From contig JALSLC010000020.1 in assembly GCA_026988525.1 (NCBI GenBank), forward strand, positions 1-52,530: a DNA stretch of 52,530 nucleotides, given 5' to 3'. Origin of the DNA: Archaeoglobaceae archaeon (GTDB lineage Archaea > Halobacteriota > Archaeoglobi > Archaeoglobales > Archaeoglobaceae). The translations under genes were made by a program, and so were the position numbers. Positions 8,291 to 16,043 of the stretch are shown here, in pieces. The notes beneath the pieces are model-generated. The model worked only from the letters and a program-made list of their open reading frames with translations. It was not told where the DNA came from and did no database searches. Numbering within the stretch: position 1 is the first letter of the stretch; every line of letters begins with the position of its first letter.

Positions 8291-8926
8291 ATGGGGATAA
8301 TTGTAAAAATAAAAAAGAAATTCAAATTTTTATTTAAATTATTTTCCAGAAAAGACAGAATGAAAATTGGTATCTACGGCCCACCTAACGCTGGAAAAAC
8401 TACCTTGGCAAATAGAATACTGAGAGATTGGACGGGGGATGTTATGGGTTCTGTTAGTGATGTTCCTCATGAAACGAGAAGAGCCAGATTGAGAGAAGGA
8501 GTAAAAATAGAAGTTGATGGAAAGTCAGTTACAATAGATATTGTAGATACTCCCGGTTTAGCAACAAAGATAGACTTTCATGAGTTCCTAAAATTTGGAT
8601 TAAGTGAAGAAGAAGCAAAAAGAAGAGCAAAAGAGGCTACAGAAGGTGTAATAGAAGCAATTAAATGGTTGGATGATCTTGATGGTGTTTTAATGGTACT
8701 TGATGCTACTGAAGATCCATATACTCAAGTCAATGTTACAATTGTAGGAAACATTGAGGCAAGAGGCTTACCACTCTTAATAGTAGCAAACAAAATAGAT
8801 CTACCTAACGCCTCTCCAGCAAGAATAAAAGCAGCTTTTCCCCAGCATCCTGTAGTACCAATTTCTGCTTTAAAAGGATTGAATATAGACACACTTTATA
8901 GAGAAATTGCTGAAAGGTTTGGCTAA
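8291..8926 (+). CDS. arvA: Small Era/Obg-like GTPase, ArvA (OapA) family
   Basis: 211 aa. GTPase motifs: G1 GPPNAGKTT at residues 30-38, G3 DTPG near 92-95, G4 NKID near 172-175, G5-like ISA near 196-198. The first 22 residues are basic and partly hydrophobic (FKFLFKLFSRK), suited to membrane contact. This GTPase, DUF2073 and a zinc-ribbon protein form a conserved archaeal trio; in haloarchaea they are named ArvA, ArvB and ArvC (also OapA-C), and ArvA is needed for extracellular vesicle formation. The order here is the same. Assignment rests on motifs plus neighbours; the vesicle role in this organism is inferred. Confidence 0.85.
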   Translation: MGIIVKIKKKFKFLFKLFSRKDRMKIGIYGPPNAGKTTLANRILRDWTGDVMGSVSDVPHETRRARLREGVKIEVDGKSVTIDIVDTPGLATKIDFHEFLKFGLSEEEAKRRAKEATEGVIEAIKWLDDLDGVLMVLDATEDPYTQVNVTIVGNIEARGLPLLIVANKIDLPNASPARIKAAFPQHPVVPISALKGLNIDTLYREIAERFG

Positions 8927-8939
8927 TGGGGGTGTAATT

Positions 8940-9293
8940 GTGGAAGGAGTGCAACTCAACCTTATATCAAAAGATAGGTTAGATAAGATGGGATCTATGG
9001 AAAAAATAAGAATGATTCTTGATGAAGTAAAGAGAGGAAAAATAATAGTTTTAGAATCTGGTTTGACGCCTGAGGAGGAGGCTAAGTTAATAGAACTTAC
9101 AATGCTCGAAATAGACCATGAAAAATTCGTTGGAATTGAAGTAGAATCGTATCCCCAGAAAACGAAAGGTTTTTTCAGCAAAATATTTGGTGGAAGTGGT
9201 GGAAGATTAACTGTAATCGGTCCTGCAAATAGACTTAAAACTATACAGAAAAGTGATGAATTTATAGAGGCTCTTGTAAGCCTCGAAAAGTAG
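8940..9293 (+). CDS. arvB: DUF2073 protein, ArvB (OapB) family
   Basis: 117 aa from a GTG at 8940 with GGGGGTG five bases upstream; the ribosome site decides this start. The sequence has ISKDRLDKMGSMEKIRMILDEVKRGKIIVLESGLTPEEEAKLIELTM, the conserved core of DUF2073, and later GSGGRLTVIGPANRL. It has no transmembrane segment. In haloarchaea the equivalent protein (ArvB) is encoded with the vesicle GTPase. It lies 13 bases after the GTPase gene and 11 bases before the zinc-ribbon gene, so the three are very likely co-transcribed. Confidence 0.83.
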   Translation: MEGVQLNLISKDRLDKMGSMEKIRMILDEVKRGKIIVLESGLTPEEEAKLIELTMLEIDHEKFVGIEVESYPQKTKGFFSKIFGGSGGRLTVIGPANRLKTIQKSDEFIEALVSLEK

Positions 9294-9304
9294 GGTGTTA
9301 TTTT

Positions 9305-9637
9305 ATGCCCCACAAATGTACAAAGTGTGGGAAAATATATCCGGACGGAGATCCAAAAATCCTTAAAGGTTGTGAGTGTGGTAATACTAGATTTGTATAT
9401 GTTCCTAAGAAAAAGAGAGAAACGAAAAAAGAAGAGTTTAGTGGAGTGGAAACCGTCAAAATAATAAGTCCAGGTATGTATGAAATAAACTTAGAGAAAA
9501 TTTTTTCGAGAGATGAAATTGTTATAGCTATTCAAGAGGAAGGAAGATATGCTATACATTTACCTTCCTTAATTGGGAAGATAGGAAAAAGAGATAAAAA
9601 ATTAAGAGATAAGAAAAAAAGTACCAAAAAAGATTAA
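9305..9637 (+). CDS. arvC: Zinc-ribbon protein, ArvC (OapC) family
   Basis: 110 aa. The N-terminal zinc ribbon is CTKCGKIYPDG...KGCECGNTRF (CxxC at residues 5-8, CxC at 24-26), the form seen in the archaeal OapC/ArvC family. The middle (KIISPGMYEINLEKIFSRDEIVIAIQEEGRYAIHLPSL) is conserved in the family; the last 20 residues are highly basic. It completes the trio with the two genes before it. Its biochemical role is not known; nucleic-acid or protein binding through the ribbon is possible. Confidence 0.85.
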   Translation: MPHKCTKCGKIYPDGDPKILKGCECGNTRFVYVPKKKRETKKEEFSGVETVKIISPGMYEINLEKIFSRDEIVIAIQEEGRYAIHLPSLIGKIGKRDKKLRDKKKSTKKD

Positions 9638-9663
9638 TACTATTTTCGAGAACGAAACTGGAG

Positions 9664-10470
9664 ATGAGAATAGCTTTAAAACTTGCTTATTTCGGTGTAA
9701 ATTTTGCGGGATTTCAGTATCAACCTGATCAGAGAACTGTAGAAGGTGAATTGTTTAAAGCTTTTGAGAAACTTGGAATAAATCCGAAAAAATCTGGCTA
9801 TAAGTGTGCTGGTAGAACAGATGCGGGAGTTCATGCCTTAGGGCAGGTAATTGCGATTAATGTGGAAAATCCAAAGAGAGTTCTACCAAGAATTATTAAC
9901 TCTTATTTACCTGACGACATAATAGTCTGGGCATGGGCAAAAGTTGATGAGAATTTCAATCCAAGATATGCATCATGTAGAAAATACTTGTACGTTATGT
10001 ATCTTTCAGAAAATTACGAAGTATCTGTTATGAGAAAGGCCGCAAAGCTTTTACTTGGAACTCATGATTTTTCAAATTTTACTAAAAAATTTGGAGAAGG
10101 ACAAAACTGTGTTAGAACTGTATACAACATAGAATTGAGAATAGATGGAAACTTTCTAATTTTTGAAATTGAAGGAAACGCATTTACTTGGAACATGATT
10201 AGATGTATAGTTTCCGCATTAATGGCTGTTGGCAGTAAGCATAGAGATTTAGAATGGTTCGAAAAAATGCTCAATCCTGAAAAGTATAAAGAAAGATTGG
10301 AACCAGCACCACCCTATGGCTTGATTTTAAAGGATGTAAAATATAGCAATGTTGAGTTTGAAGTTGATGATTATGCGTGGAAAACTCTTAAAACAAAAAT
10401 TGAAAAACTAATAGAATATTATGGAACGATTTACAAGTTATTTTCCCTTGTAAAACAAGATAACATTTAA
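9664..10470 (+). CDS. truA: tRNA pseudouridine synthase A
   Basis: 268 aa TruA-family enzyme that makes pseudouridine in the anticodon stem-loop (positions 38-40) of tRNAs. The catalytic motif CAGRTDAGVHALGQV is near residues 49-63 with the nucleophile Asp inside GRTDAGVHA; NSYLPDDI, FNPRYAS and the C-terminal GNAFTWNMIRCIV segment follow the family pattern. It begins 26 bases after the zinc-ribbon gene with GAG just before the ATG and may belong to the same transcript. Confidence 0.94.
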   Translation: MRIALKLAYFGVNFAGFQYQPDQRTVEGELFKAFEKLGINPKKSGYKCAGRTDAGVHALGQVIAINVENPKRVLPRIINSYLPDDIIVWAWAKVDENFNPRYASCRKYLYVMYLSENYEVSVMRKAAKLLLGTHDFSNFTKKFGEGQNCVRTVYNIELRIDGNFLIFEIEGNAFTWNMIRCIVSALMAVGSKHRDLEWFEKMLNPEKYKERLEPAPPYGLILKDVKYSNVEFEVDDYAWKTLKTKIEKLIEYYGTIYKLFSLVKQDNI

Positions 10471-10571
10471 ACTATTTAGATTTCCACAAATAATTGAATC
10501 AAAAAATTTATATGTTTATCAATATAAATGTAATTAGAATAAATAATTGTAAATATTTAGAGGGGATTACA

Positions 10572-10943
10572 ATGTTGGATGAATTATCTGAAAAAGAAGA
10601 GCGTATAGCGTTGCTTTTAACTGAGACAGGATTAAGTAGAAGTATAGCAAAGATAATTGTGTTTTTATCAAGGGCCGGTGAAGCCGTTTCAAGAGATATT
10701 GAAAGAGCTGCAAACCTAAGACAACCTGAAGTTAGCTTAGCAATGAAAGATTTAAAGGAGTGGGGTTGGATTAAAGAGAAAGAGTTGAGAAGAAAAGGTA
10801 AAGGTAGGCCTATGAAAAGTTACAAGCTAACTCTTGATTTAAAAGAAATAGTTTCCGAGCTCATAGATAAAAAACGTAGAGAAATCGAAAAGATATCCAA
10901 AGATTTAGATGAACTCGAAAAATTAGTTGGTCTTAATAGGTGA
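10572..10943 (+). CDS. Winged-helix transcriptional regulator
   Basis: 123 aa from the ATG at 10572, preceded by GAGGGGAT. A winged-helix fold spans residues about 15-85 (SRSIAKIIVFLSRAGEAVSRDIERAANLRQPEVSLAMKDLKEWGW as helix-turn-helix, then a basic wing RRKGKGRPMKSYKLT), followed by a C-terminal coiled coil (ELIDKKRREIEKISKDLDELEKL) that would make it a dimer. The family is common in archaea and usually annotated as a predicted transcriptional regulator. It is first in an operon with a prenyltransferase-like repeat protein and a zinc-ribbon/HEAT protein; it may control that operon, but no operator is obvious in the 100 AT-rich bases upstream. Confidence 0.82.
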   Translation: MLDELSEKEERIALLLTETGLSRSIAKIIVFLSRAGEAVSRDIERAANLRQPEVSLAMKDLKEWGWIKEKELRRKGKGRPMKSYKLTLDLKEIVSELIDKKRREIEKISKDLDELEKLVGLNR

Positions 10944-10948
10944 AATAT

Positions 10949-11779
10949 GTGAAGTTGGATAGTTTTATAGATGTAGATGCTCTTAAATCATACGTACTAT
11001 CTAAGAGAGCAAACGATGGTGGTTTTAGCTTTTGTAAACCGCTCCCATCTTCTTTACCTGAAACTTACTATGCAGTATTTATTTTAAAGATTTTAAACGA
11101 ATACATAGATAATAAAGAAAAACTTGTAAGCTACCTTCATTCATCTCTAAGGTATAATCCTCATTCAGTTTACTTTGTTCTAAACACATTGAACTTACTG
11201 AATGAAAAACTACCTGATGTAAGCGAATTTGCTATAAACAGGCTGAGGAAAGCTATGACGAGAGTTATAAATGTAGATGCTATTCACAAAACTGAATCCG
11301 GTATAACTGCTACTTATTCCTTTGATATGCCAAACGTGCTTAGAGAAGTCTATCTTTTAACATCTGTTTTAAGACTGCTAAAAGTTGAATGCGAAGAAAT
11401 TGAGCAAGCAAAAAAATTTGTAGAGATGTTTCGCAAAGATGGAGGTTACGGTGTAAAATTACCCAACTTAGAAGATAGTTTTTACTGTGTTTATGTAAAA
11501 GGCGGTGATAAAAATATAGTACACTTTGTAATGAAGAGAGAATGGAAAGATGGTGGCTTTTGTAAAGTACCCAATAGTTATCCCCCTTATATAGAAGATA
11601 CATACTATGCAATAGAAATTTTACACTGTGTAGGTTACAATTACAACAATATTAAAACGTTAAAATACATAGCAAAACTTCAAAATGCTGATGGTGGATT
11701 TCGAAGGAGCATTTATCTTGGAACGTCCAGTTTGGAATTTTCGTATTATGCAGTTTCTTCGATGCTCAGAATGTTATGA
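10949..11779 (+). CDS. Prenyltransferase/squalene-oxidase-like repeat protein
   Basis: 276 aa. Start chosen as the GTG at 10949 because AGGTGA lies five bases upstream; the GTG at 10940 overlaps that site. Repeats of the alpha/alpha-toroid type are clear: NDGGFSFCK...PETYYAVFILKIL, DGGYGVK...LEDSFYCVYV, DGGFCKVP...IEDTYYAIEILH and DGGFRRS...LEFSYYAVSSML. They resemble protein prenyltransferase beta subunits, but the expected zinc ligands are not in place (DSFYC rather than DxCY, and no final catalytic His), so I doubt it prenylates proteins. It sits between a regulator and a zinc-ribbon/HEAT protein, tightly coupled to both. Confidence 0.75.
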   Translation: MKLDSFIDVDALKSYVLSKRANDGGFSFCKPLPSSLPETYYAVFILKILNEYIDNKEKLVSYLHSSLRYNPHSVYFVLNTLNLLNEKLPDVSEFAINRLRKAMTRVINVDAIHKTESGITATYSFDMPNVLREVYLLTSVLRLLKVECEEIEQAKKFVEMFRKDGGYGVKLPNLEDSFYCVYVKGGDKNIVHFVMKREWKDGGFCKVPNSYPPYIEDTYYAIEILHCVGYNYNNIKTLKYIAKLQNADGGFRRSIYLGTSSLEFSYYAVSSMLRML

Positions 11780-12165
11780 AATTTTTTTGTCCTAAGTGCT
11801 GGAAAGAAATTGAAGAAGAATGCAAAACTTGTCCACATTGTGGTTATGAAATTAGTAAGTATGGGCTCTTAAGTTACGAAGACAAACTAATTCATTCTTT
11901 AAACCATCCCATAGATGAATTTAAAATAAATGCAATTAGAATTCTTGGAAATATTGGAGGAGAGAAAGCTATATCAGCTTTCGAAAAATTAATTGATATA
12001 GAAAGTAGCGTTCCAATCTTATTGGAGGTAATAGAATCTCTAAGGAAGTTATCTTTTAACTTTGAAAGTGCTTATAGTGTTCTAAAAAAACTAACAAAAC
12101 ATAAAGCAAAGGTTGTTAGAGAATCAGCTATATCAGCTATAAGAGAGATTGAAGTACATAATTAA
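11776..12165 (+). CDS. Zinc-ribbon plus HEAT-repeat protein
   Basis: 129 aa. An N-terminal zinc ribbon CPKCWKEIEEECKTCPHCG (CxxC at residues 5-8 and 18-21) is followed by HEAT-like helices: DEFKINAIRILGNIGGEKAISAFEKL, VPILLEVIESLRKLS, and KAKVVRESAISAIREIEV. This suggests a small protein-binding scaffold. The ATG overlaps the stop of the prenyltransferase-like gene as ATGA, which argues for translational coupling. The 3' end overlaps the convergent ABC ATPase gene by 29 bases. No function known. Confidence 0.78.
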   Translation: MKFFCPKCWKEIEEECKTCPHCGYEISKYGLLSYEDKLIHSLNHPIDEFKINAIRILGNIGGEKAISAFEKLIDIESSVPILLEVIESLRKLSFNFESAYSVLKKLTKHKAKVVRESAISAIREIEVHN

Positions 12166-13312
12166 GTTCTTTTATGTTTTTAACAAAGAATACATTTTCT
12201 CTTCTATCTGATATTTTCTTGAATTCTTCTTTTTCTCTAAAAGTTATTAAATATCTTGATATATCAAAAAGAATTGTGTTTTTTTTATTTATAGTGCCAA
12301 TTGGAAATCCAGTATCTATAACAACATCCTTAGCCAGCTCTACTGTTTTTTGGAGATTTTTATCATTTATTTCCTCAAAAGCTCTCTCTTTTATACAAAT
12401 CTCTGCAGATGTTTCAGCAATACAGCAATCAATGTCTCCAGAATGAAGTACTCCTGCTGTGAATGGAATTTCTTTTTTTACAAGGAACCTCATTACTTTT
12501 GCACCACTCCCACCGCCACATACAACATGAACGTTTAACTTAGTTTCGTTGTTTTTACAAGATGTAAATTCAAAAGTTCCAGTTCTACAATCAAACTTTG
12601 AATTTTTTATGTTGTAAACTTTTTTTACGGTTGTATCATTTAAAACTTCTTCCGGTATACCATAATTTAAAATTCTACCATTTAAAATCAAAATTACTTT
12701 ATCACAAATTCTTAAAGCTAATTCAACATCGTGAGTTGTGAAAAATATCGCCACTCCTTTTTTAGCAATTTTTCTAAGTAGTAACATTATCTCTACTCTG
12801 TGTTTAACATCAAGATAGCTTGTGGGTTCATCTAATAAAAGTAACTTTGGTTCCTGAGCTAATGCCCTCGCTATCATAATTTTTTGTTTTTCACCATCAC
12901 TCATTTCTGAAAAAGTTTTATTAGCTAAATACGACGCATTTACGAGATTTAAGCAATCTTCAACTATTTTTTTATCTTTTTCGTTTAATTTACCCATAAC
13001 ATCAGTATATGGGTATCTACCAAGAGCAACCACCTCAAATCCAGTCATAAAACCAGCATCTATTTTTTCAGTTGTAGTAATTGACAGCTTTTTTGCCAGC
13101 TCTTTTTGAGATAGCTTTGTTACATCTTTTCCATCTATGTAAACAATTCCATCTATTGGCTTGATTATTGTCGCTATTGTTTTAAGTAGTGTAGTTTTAC
13201 CACTTCCATTTGGTCCGAGAATTGCAGTTATTTCACCTGATTTAACATGTAAGCTTACATTTTTGATTATAACATTTTTGTAACCTGCTGAGAGATTTGA
13301 ACATTTTAACAT
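12137..13312 (-). CDS. ABC transporter ATP-binding protein (iron/cobalamin type) with C-terminal domain
   Basis: 391 aa from the ATG at 13312; a longer ATG reading from 13366 adds 18 residues but would overlap the divergent promoter. The ATPase core has Walker A GPNGSGKTT (residues 33-41), a signature MSDGEKQ, Walker B LLLLDEPTS and a TTHD switch, closest to FecE/BtuD-type subunits for siderophore, haem or cobalamin import. From about residue 250 there is a second domain with VVCGGGSGAKVMRFLVKKEIPFTAGVLHSGDID, also known on some archaeal cobalamin/iron ABC ATPases. No permease or binding protein lies beside it. The signature loop has D for G at one position, which is tolerated in many family members. 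Confidence 0.88.
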   Translation of the reverse strand: MLKCSNLSAGYKNVIIKNVSLHVKSGEITAILGPNGSGKTTLLKTIATIIKPIDGIVYIDGKDVTKLSQKELAKKLSITTTEKIDAGFMTGFEVVALGRYPYTDVMGKLNEKDKKIVEDCLNLVNASYLANKTFSEMSDGEKQKIMIARALAQEPKLLLLDEPTSYLDVKHRVEIMLLLRKIAKKGVAIFFTTHDVELALRICDKVILILNGRILNYGIPEEVLNDTTVKKVYNIKNSKFDCRTGTFEFTSCKNNETKLNVHVVCGGGSGAKVMRFLVKKEIPFTAGVLHSGDIDCCIAETSAEICIKERAFEEINDKNLQKTVELAKDVVIDTGFPIGTINKKNTILFDISRYLITFREKEEFKKISDRRENVFFVKNIKELNYVLQSLL

Positions 13313-13377
13313 AATTTTCAGAACGTTAATCGTTAAACTTATTTTTTGTGAAAGTTTTGTAAGCAAGAGGTGAAGTT

Positions 13378-13947
13378 ATGAAATTCAAAATAAAGGTAAA
13401 CAATAGATACTATGACGTTGAGATAATAGATGCAAATCCACCACTATTTGAAGTTTCAGTTAATGGGAAAAAGACAATAATAAATCTTTTGGAAAAAAAA
13501 GAAGAAATATCATCCAAAAATATTCTTGCAGCTGAAATGTTAGGAACTGTTGTAAAAATAATGGTGGAGGAAGGAGAAGAAGTAAAAGCTGGTCAACCAA
13601 TATTAATTTTAGAAGCTATGAAAATGGAAAATGAAGTAGTTTCACCTATTGATGGAAAAATAGCTAAAATATACGTTAAAGAGGGTGAAAAAGTTAATCA
13701 GGGGGATCCGCTGGTTGAGTTTGGCTACAAAGGTGTTGAAGTGAAAATCTCAATATCAGGCATAGTAACGAAAATATTAAAAAAAGAAGGAGAAGAAGTA
13801 AAAGCTGGTCAACCAATATTAATTTTAGAAGCTATGAAAATGGAAAATGAAGTAGTTTCACCTATTGATGGAAAAATAGCTAAAATATACGTTAAAGAGG
13901 GTGAAAAAGTTAATCAGGGGGATGTTGTTGCTATAGTGGAGGAATAG
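13378..13947 (+). CDS. Tandem biotin/lipoyl carrier protein (two biotinylation sites)
   Basis: 189 aa: an N-terminal stretch of about 50 residues, then two biotinyl domains, roughly residues 51-116 and 122-189. Both carry EAMKME with the lysine for biotin at K82 and K154. Residues encoded by 13570-13707 and 13786-13923 are identical at DNA level (138 bp, offset 216). Single-domain homologues are carriers of acyl-CoA carboxylases, pyruvate carboxylase or methylmalonyl-CoA decarboxylase; two full attachment sites in one short protein is unusual. No carboxylase subunit is adjacent; the next gene, 3 bases on, is an iron alcohol dehydrogenase. The start ATG follows GAGGTGAAGTT. Confidence 0.92.
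   Translation: MKFKIKVNNRYYDVEIIDANPPLFEVSVNGKKTIINLLEKKEEISSKNILAAEMLGTVVKIMVEEGEEVKAGQPILILEAMKMENEVVSPIDGKIAKIYVKEGEKVNQGDPLVEFGYKGVEVKISISGIVTKILKKEGEEVKAGQPILILEAMKMENEVVSPIDGKIAKIYVKEGEKVNQGDVVAIVEE
13570..13707 (+). repeat. Perfect 138-bp direct repeat, copy 1
   Basis: Compared base by base with 13786-13923; the two copies are identical. They encode 46 residues around the biotin lysine. Sequence diverges immediately on both sides (13569 g against 13785 a; ccg against gtt at the right end). The repeat lies inside one open frame, offset 216 bases (72 codons). Confidence 0.96.
13786..13923 (+). repeat. Perfect 138-bp direct repeat, copy 2
   Basis: Second copy of the repeat at 13570-13707. 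The rest of the two biotinyl domains (for instance AEMLGTVVKIMVE against VKISISGIVTKILKK) has diverged, so identity over only this core suggests recent gene conversion or a recent unequal duplication rather than an old domain doubling. Confidence 0.96.
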
Positions 13948-13950
13948 CTT

Positions 13951-15033
13951 ATGTTCAAATTTAGAGCATCCAAGATTGTATTGGGGAAAGGGGAAAGGAA
14001 AATCTGTGGAAAGATACTTAAAGAAATTAATGCGAAAAAAGTTTTAGTTGTTACCGGTAAAAAAACTGGAAAAACTAACTATTTTTTGGATGTTTTAAGG
14101 AGTATTGAAGAAGAGAATATAGATGTAACTGTATGGAATGAAGTTCAAACCGAACCCGATGAAGAAACTATAAACTCAGGTGTAGAATTTACAGTTTCTA
14201 AGGATGCAATTGTTGCCTTTGGAGGAGGAAGTGTTATAGATACCGCTAAGATTTTAAATATATGTGAGGGTAAAAAATTTAGTGAGTTAAAAATACCTAA
14301 AAAATTAAAACCACTTATAGCTATTCCAACAACGTTTGGTACGGGAAGTGAAACAACTTGTGCAGCTGTAGTTAAAGTTGGTGGAATAAAAAAAGGAATA
14401 CTGCACGAATCTCTTTTACCTGATTTCGCAATAGTAGATTGGGGGATAAAAGCACCAAAGAATGTTTCAGCTTCTGCGGGAATGGATGCAATAATGCATG
14501 CTTTTGAAGCTTACACATGCATTGAATCAGATTGCGTTCAATCAAACTTTTATTCTGGCTCAAATGAAATTACTGATTCACTTTCATTAAGAGCTTTAGA
14601 TTTACTAAAAAATTTACCAGAATACGTCAATTCCGGTGAGTTTGCAAGAAAAATCGCTGTAGGCAGTAATATCGCCGGAATGGCTTTTGGTAATGCTGGA
14701 GTACACTTTGGACATGCTGCAGCATACGCTATAGCAAGTTTATGCGACGCTCCTCACGGTGTTTGCGTTTCTTCTATAGGGCAAGCACTAATGGATTGGT
14801 TAAGAAAATTAGATAGCGTAAAAGACAAGATTTCTATAGTAGATAAAATTATGAACATCGATGAAATAAGAAAGAAAGTAGGATTGCCTTCTCTCTCTGA
14901 ATTGGGTATAGGTTACGATGATATACCTGAGTTAGTTAGGATATCTATGGGTATTGATAGGTTGATTTCAATGAGGCCTGAAATAGATGAAAATGCTGCT
15001 AAAGAAATATTTGAAGTTGCACTAAGTTATTAA
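13951..15033 (+). CDS. Iron-containing alcohol dehydrogenase
   Basis: 360 aa, family III metal-dependent alcohol dehydrogenase. NAD(P) site: AFGGGSVIDTAKI near residues 90-102. Iron ligands correspond to D179 and H183 in GMDAIMHAFEAYT, H255 in the HFGHAAAYAIAS segment and H269 in APHGVC, with the 14-residue spacing between the last two seen in FucO. It interconverts an alcohol and aldehyde or ketone; substrate unknown. It starts 3 bases after the double biotin carrier and is probably co-translated with it. A tungsten aldehyde oxidoreductase lies about 1 kb downstream on the other strand and could share aldehyde substrates. Confidence 0.92.
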   Translation: MFKFRASKIVLGKGERKICGKILKEINAKKVLVVTGKKTGKTNYFLDVLRSIEEENIDVTVWNEVQTEPDEETINSGVEFTVSKDAIVAFGGGSVIDTAKILNICEGKKFSELKIPKKLKPLIAIPTTFGTGSETTCAAVVKVGGIKKGILHESLLPDFAIVDWGIKAPKNVSASAGMDAIMHAFEAYTCIESDCVQSNFYSGSNEITDSLSLRALDLLKNLPEYVNSGEFARKIAVGSNIAGMAFGNAGVHFGHAAAYAIASLCDAPHGVCVSSIGQALMDWLRKLDSVKDKISIVDKIMNIDEIRKKVGLPSLSELGIGYDDIPELVRISMGIDRLISMRPEIDENAAKEIFEVALSY

Positions 15034-15070
15034 ATTCTAAGCTACTAATTAACAAGCAAATCAATCAGCA

Positions 15071-15088
15071 AATCTTATATTTAAATAA
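15071..15088 (+). promoter_or_regulatory. Probable BRE/TATA of the HTH regulator gene
   Basis: AATCTTATATTTAAATAA contains a TATA-like TTATATTTA about 25 bases before the ATG at 15102, suggesting a leaderless transcript. The preceding gene stops at 15033, so the regulator likely has its own promoter. Confidence 0.5.
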
Positions 15089-15101
15089 TACAAATTTTAA
15101 T

Positions 15102-16043
15102 ATGATGTTTACAGCTATCGTCGAATCAGCTTTAAAAATACTTAGCAAGGCTGGATTTAAAGTTACAGATTTAGTTGAAACAAAACCAAGATGTTTTGAT
15201 ATTATAGCGAGGAAAGATGATATAGTCCTGCTTATTAAAGTACTCTACAATGTCGATTCTCTTAAGCAAGAAATGGCATCAGATATGAAGTTAGTCGCAA
15301 AAATACTTAATGCTTCACCCATCGTCGTAGGAGAAAAATTCAAAACAGATTACTTGGAAAGAGGTGTTGTTTACAATAGGTATGGTTTACCAGTGATAAA
15401 TACCGCAACATTCTATGATTTTGTAGTAGAAGGTATATTACCTATGGTTTACTCCGCACCCGGCGGTTATTATGTCAAACTCGATAGAAAAAAAGTTAAA
15501 GAGGCAAGAGAAAAGAGAGGGTTAACCATAGGGACCTTAGCCAGAATGTTAGGTGTTTCGAGAAGAATAATTAAAAAGTACGAGGAAGGGGGAGATACTT
15601 CCTTAGAAAATGCAGTAAAACTTGAAGAAGTGCTTGGAGAGTATGTTGTAAAGGAAATAGACCTTCTAAACTTTGTTGAATTTGATGAGGTAAAAGAGAA
15701 AAAGAGTATTGAAAATTTGGAAAAAGGAGAAGCAGAAATAGTTGAACAGTTAAGAGAAATAGGATTGAACGTACATACAGTAAAACATGCACCTTTTGAT
15801 ATAGTTTCAGAAGTTGATAAAGATCCAATTTTAACAGGTATAAAACAAGTTAGAGAAATTGAAAAAAGAGCGGCAATGATTGGAAAAGTTTCTGAGGTTA
15901 TATCAGCTAAAGCAACATACATCGTAGAAAAAAAGGTTAAAAAAGATGTAAACTCTGTTGTTTTCTTAATGAAAGATGAACTTTTGTGTATTTCATCCCC
16001 AAAAGATTTAGTTAGTTTAATAAAAGAAAAATATGAAAATTAA
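15102..16043 (+). CDS. Archaeal HTH-type regulator with N-terminal nuclease-like domain
   Basis: 313 aa of the archaeal 'putative HTH-type transcriptional regulatory protein' family. Residues 1-120 look like a restriction-endonuclease-like fold (FDIIARKDDIVLLIKVLYNVDS resembles the D...(D/E)xK pattern), residues about 125-165 form a Cro/XRE-type HTH (REKRGLTIGTLARMLGVSRRIIKKYEEG), and the C-terminal 120 residues repeat a second similar fold (LREIGLNVHTVKHAPFDIVSEV). Targets are unknown. ATG at 15102 or 15105. Its stop shares TTAA with the stop of the convergent aldehyde oxidoreductase gene. Confidence 0.87.
   Translation: MMFTAIVESALKILSKAGFKVTDLVETKPRCFDIIARKDDIVLLIKVLYNVDSLKQEMASDMKLVAKILNASPIVVGEKFKTDYLERGVVYNRYGLPVINTATFYDFVVEGILPMVYSAPGGYYVKLDRKKVKEAREKRGLTIGTLARMLGVSRRIIKKYEEGGDTSLENAVKLEEVLGEYVVKEIDLLNFVEFDEVKEKKSIENLEKGEAEIVEQLREIGLNVHTVKHAPFDIVSEVDKDPILTGIKQVREIEKRAAMIGKVSEVISAKATYIVEKKVKKDVNSVVFLMKDELLCISSPKDLVSLIKEKYEN

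Noticed and set aside
10949-11779. Calling the repeat protein a protein prenyltransferase
   Set aside because: The repeats fit but the Asp-Cys-His zinc ligands are not in the expected places and there is no alpha subunit nearby.
13570-13923. Treating the 138-bp repeat as a mobile element or tandem satellite
   Set aside because: Both copies stay in frame within one coding sequence and encode a known domain core; no terminal repeats or target duplication.
15470-15922. Minus-strand open frame of 150 codons opposite the HTH regulator
   Set aside because: Shadow frame rich in Ser/Phe/Leu; the plus strand carries a recognised family over the same bases.
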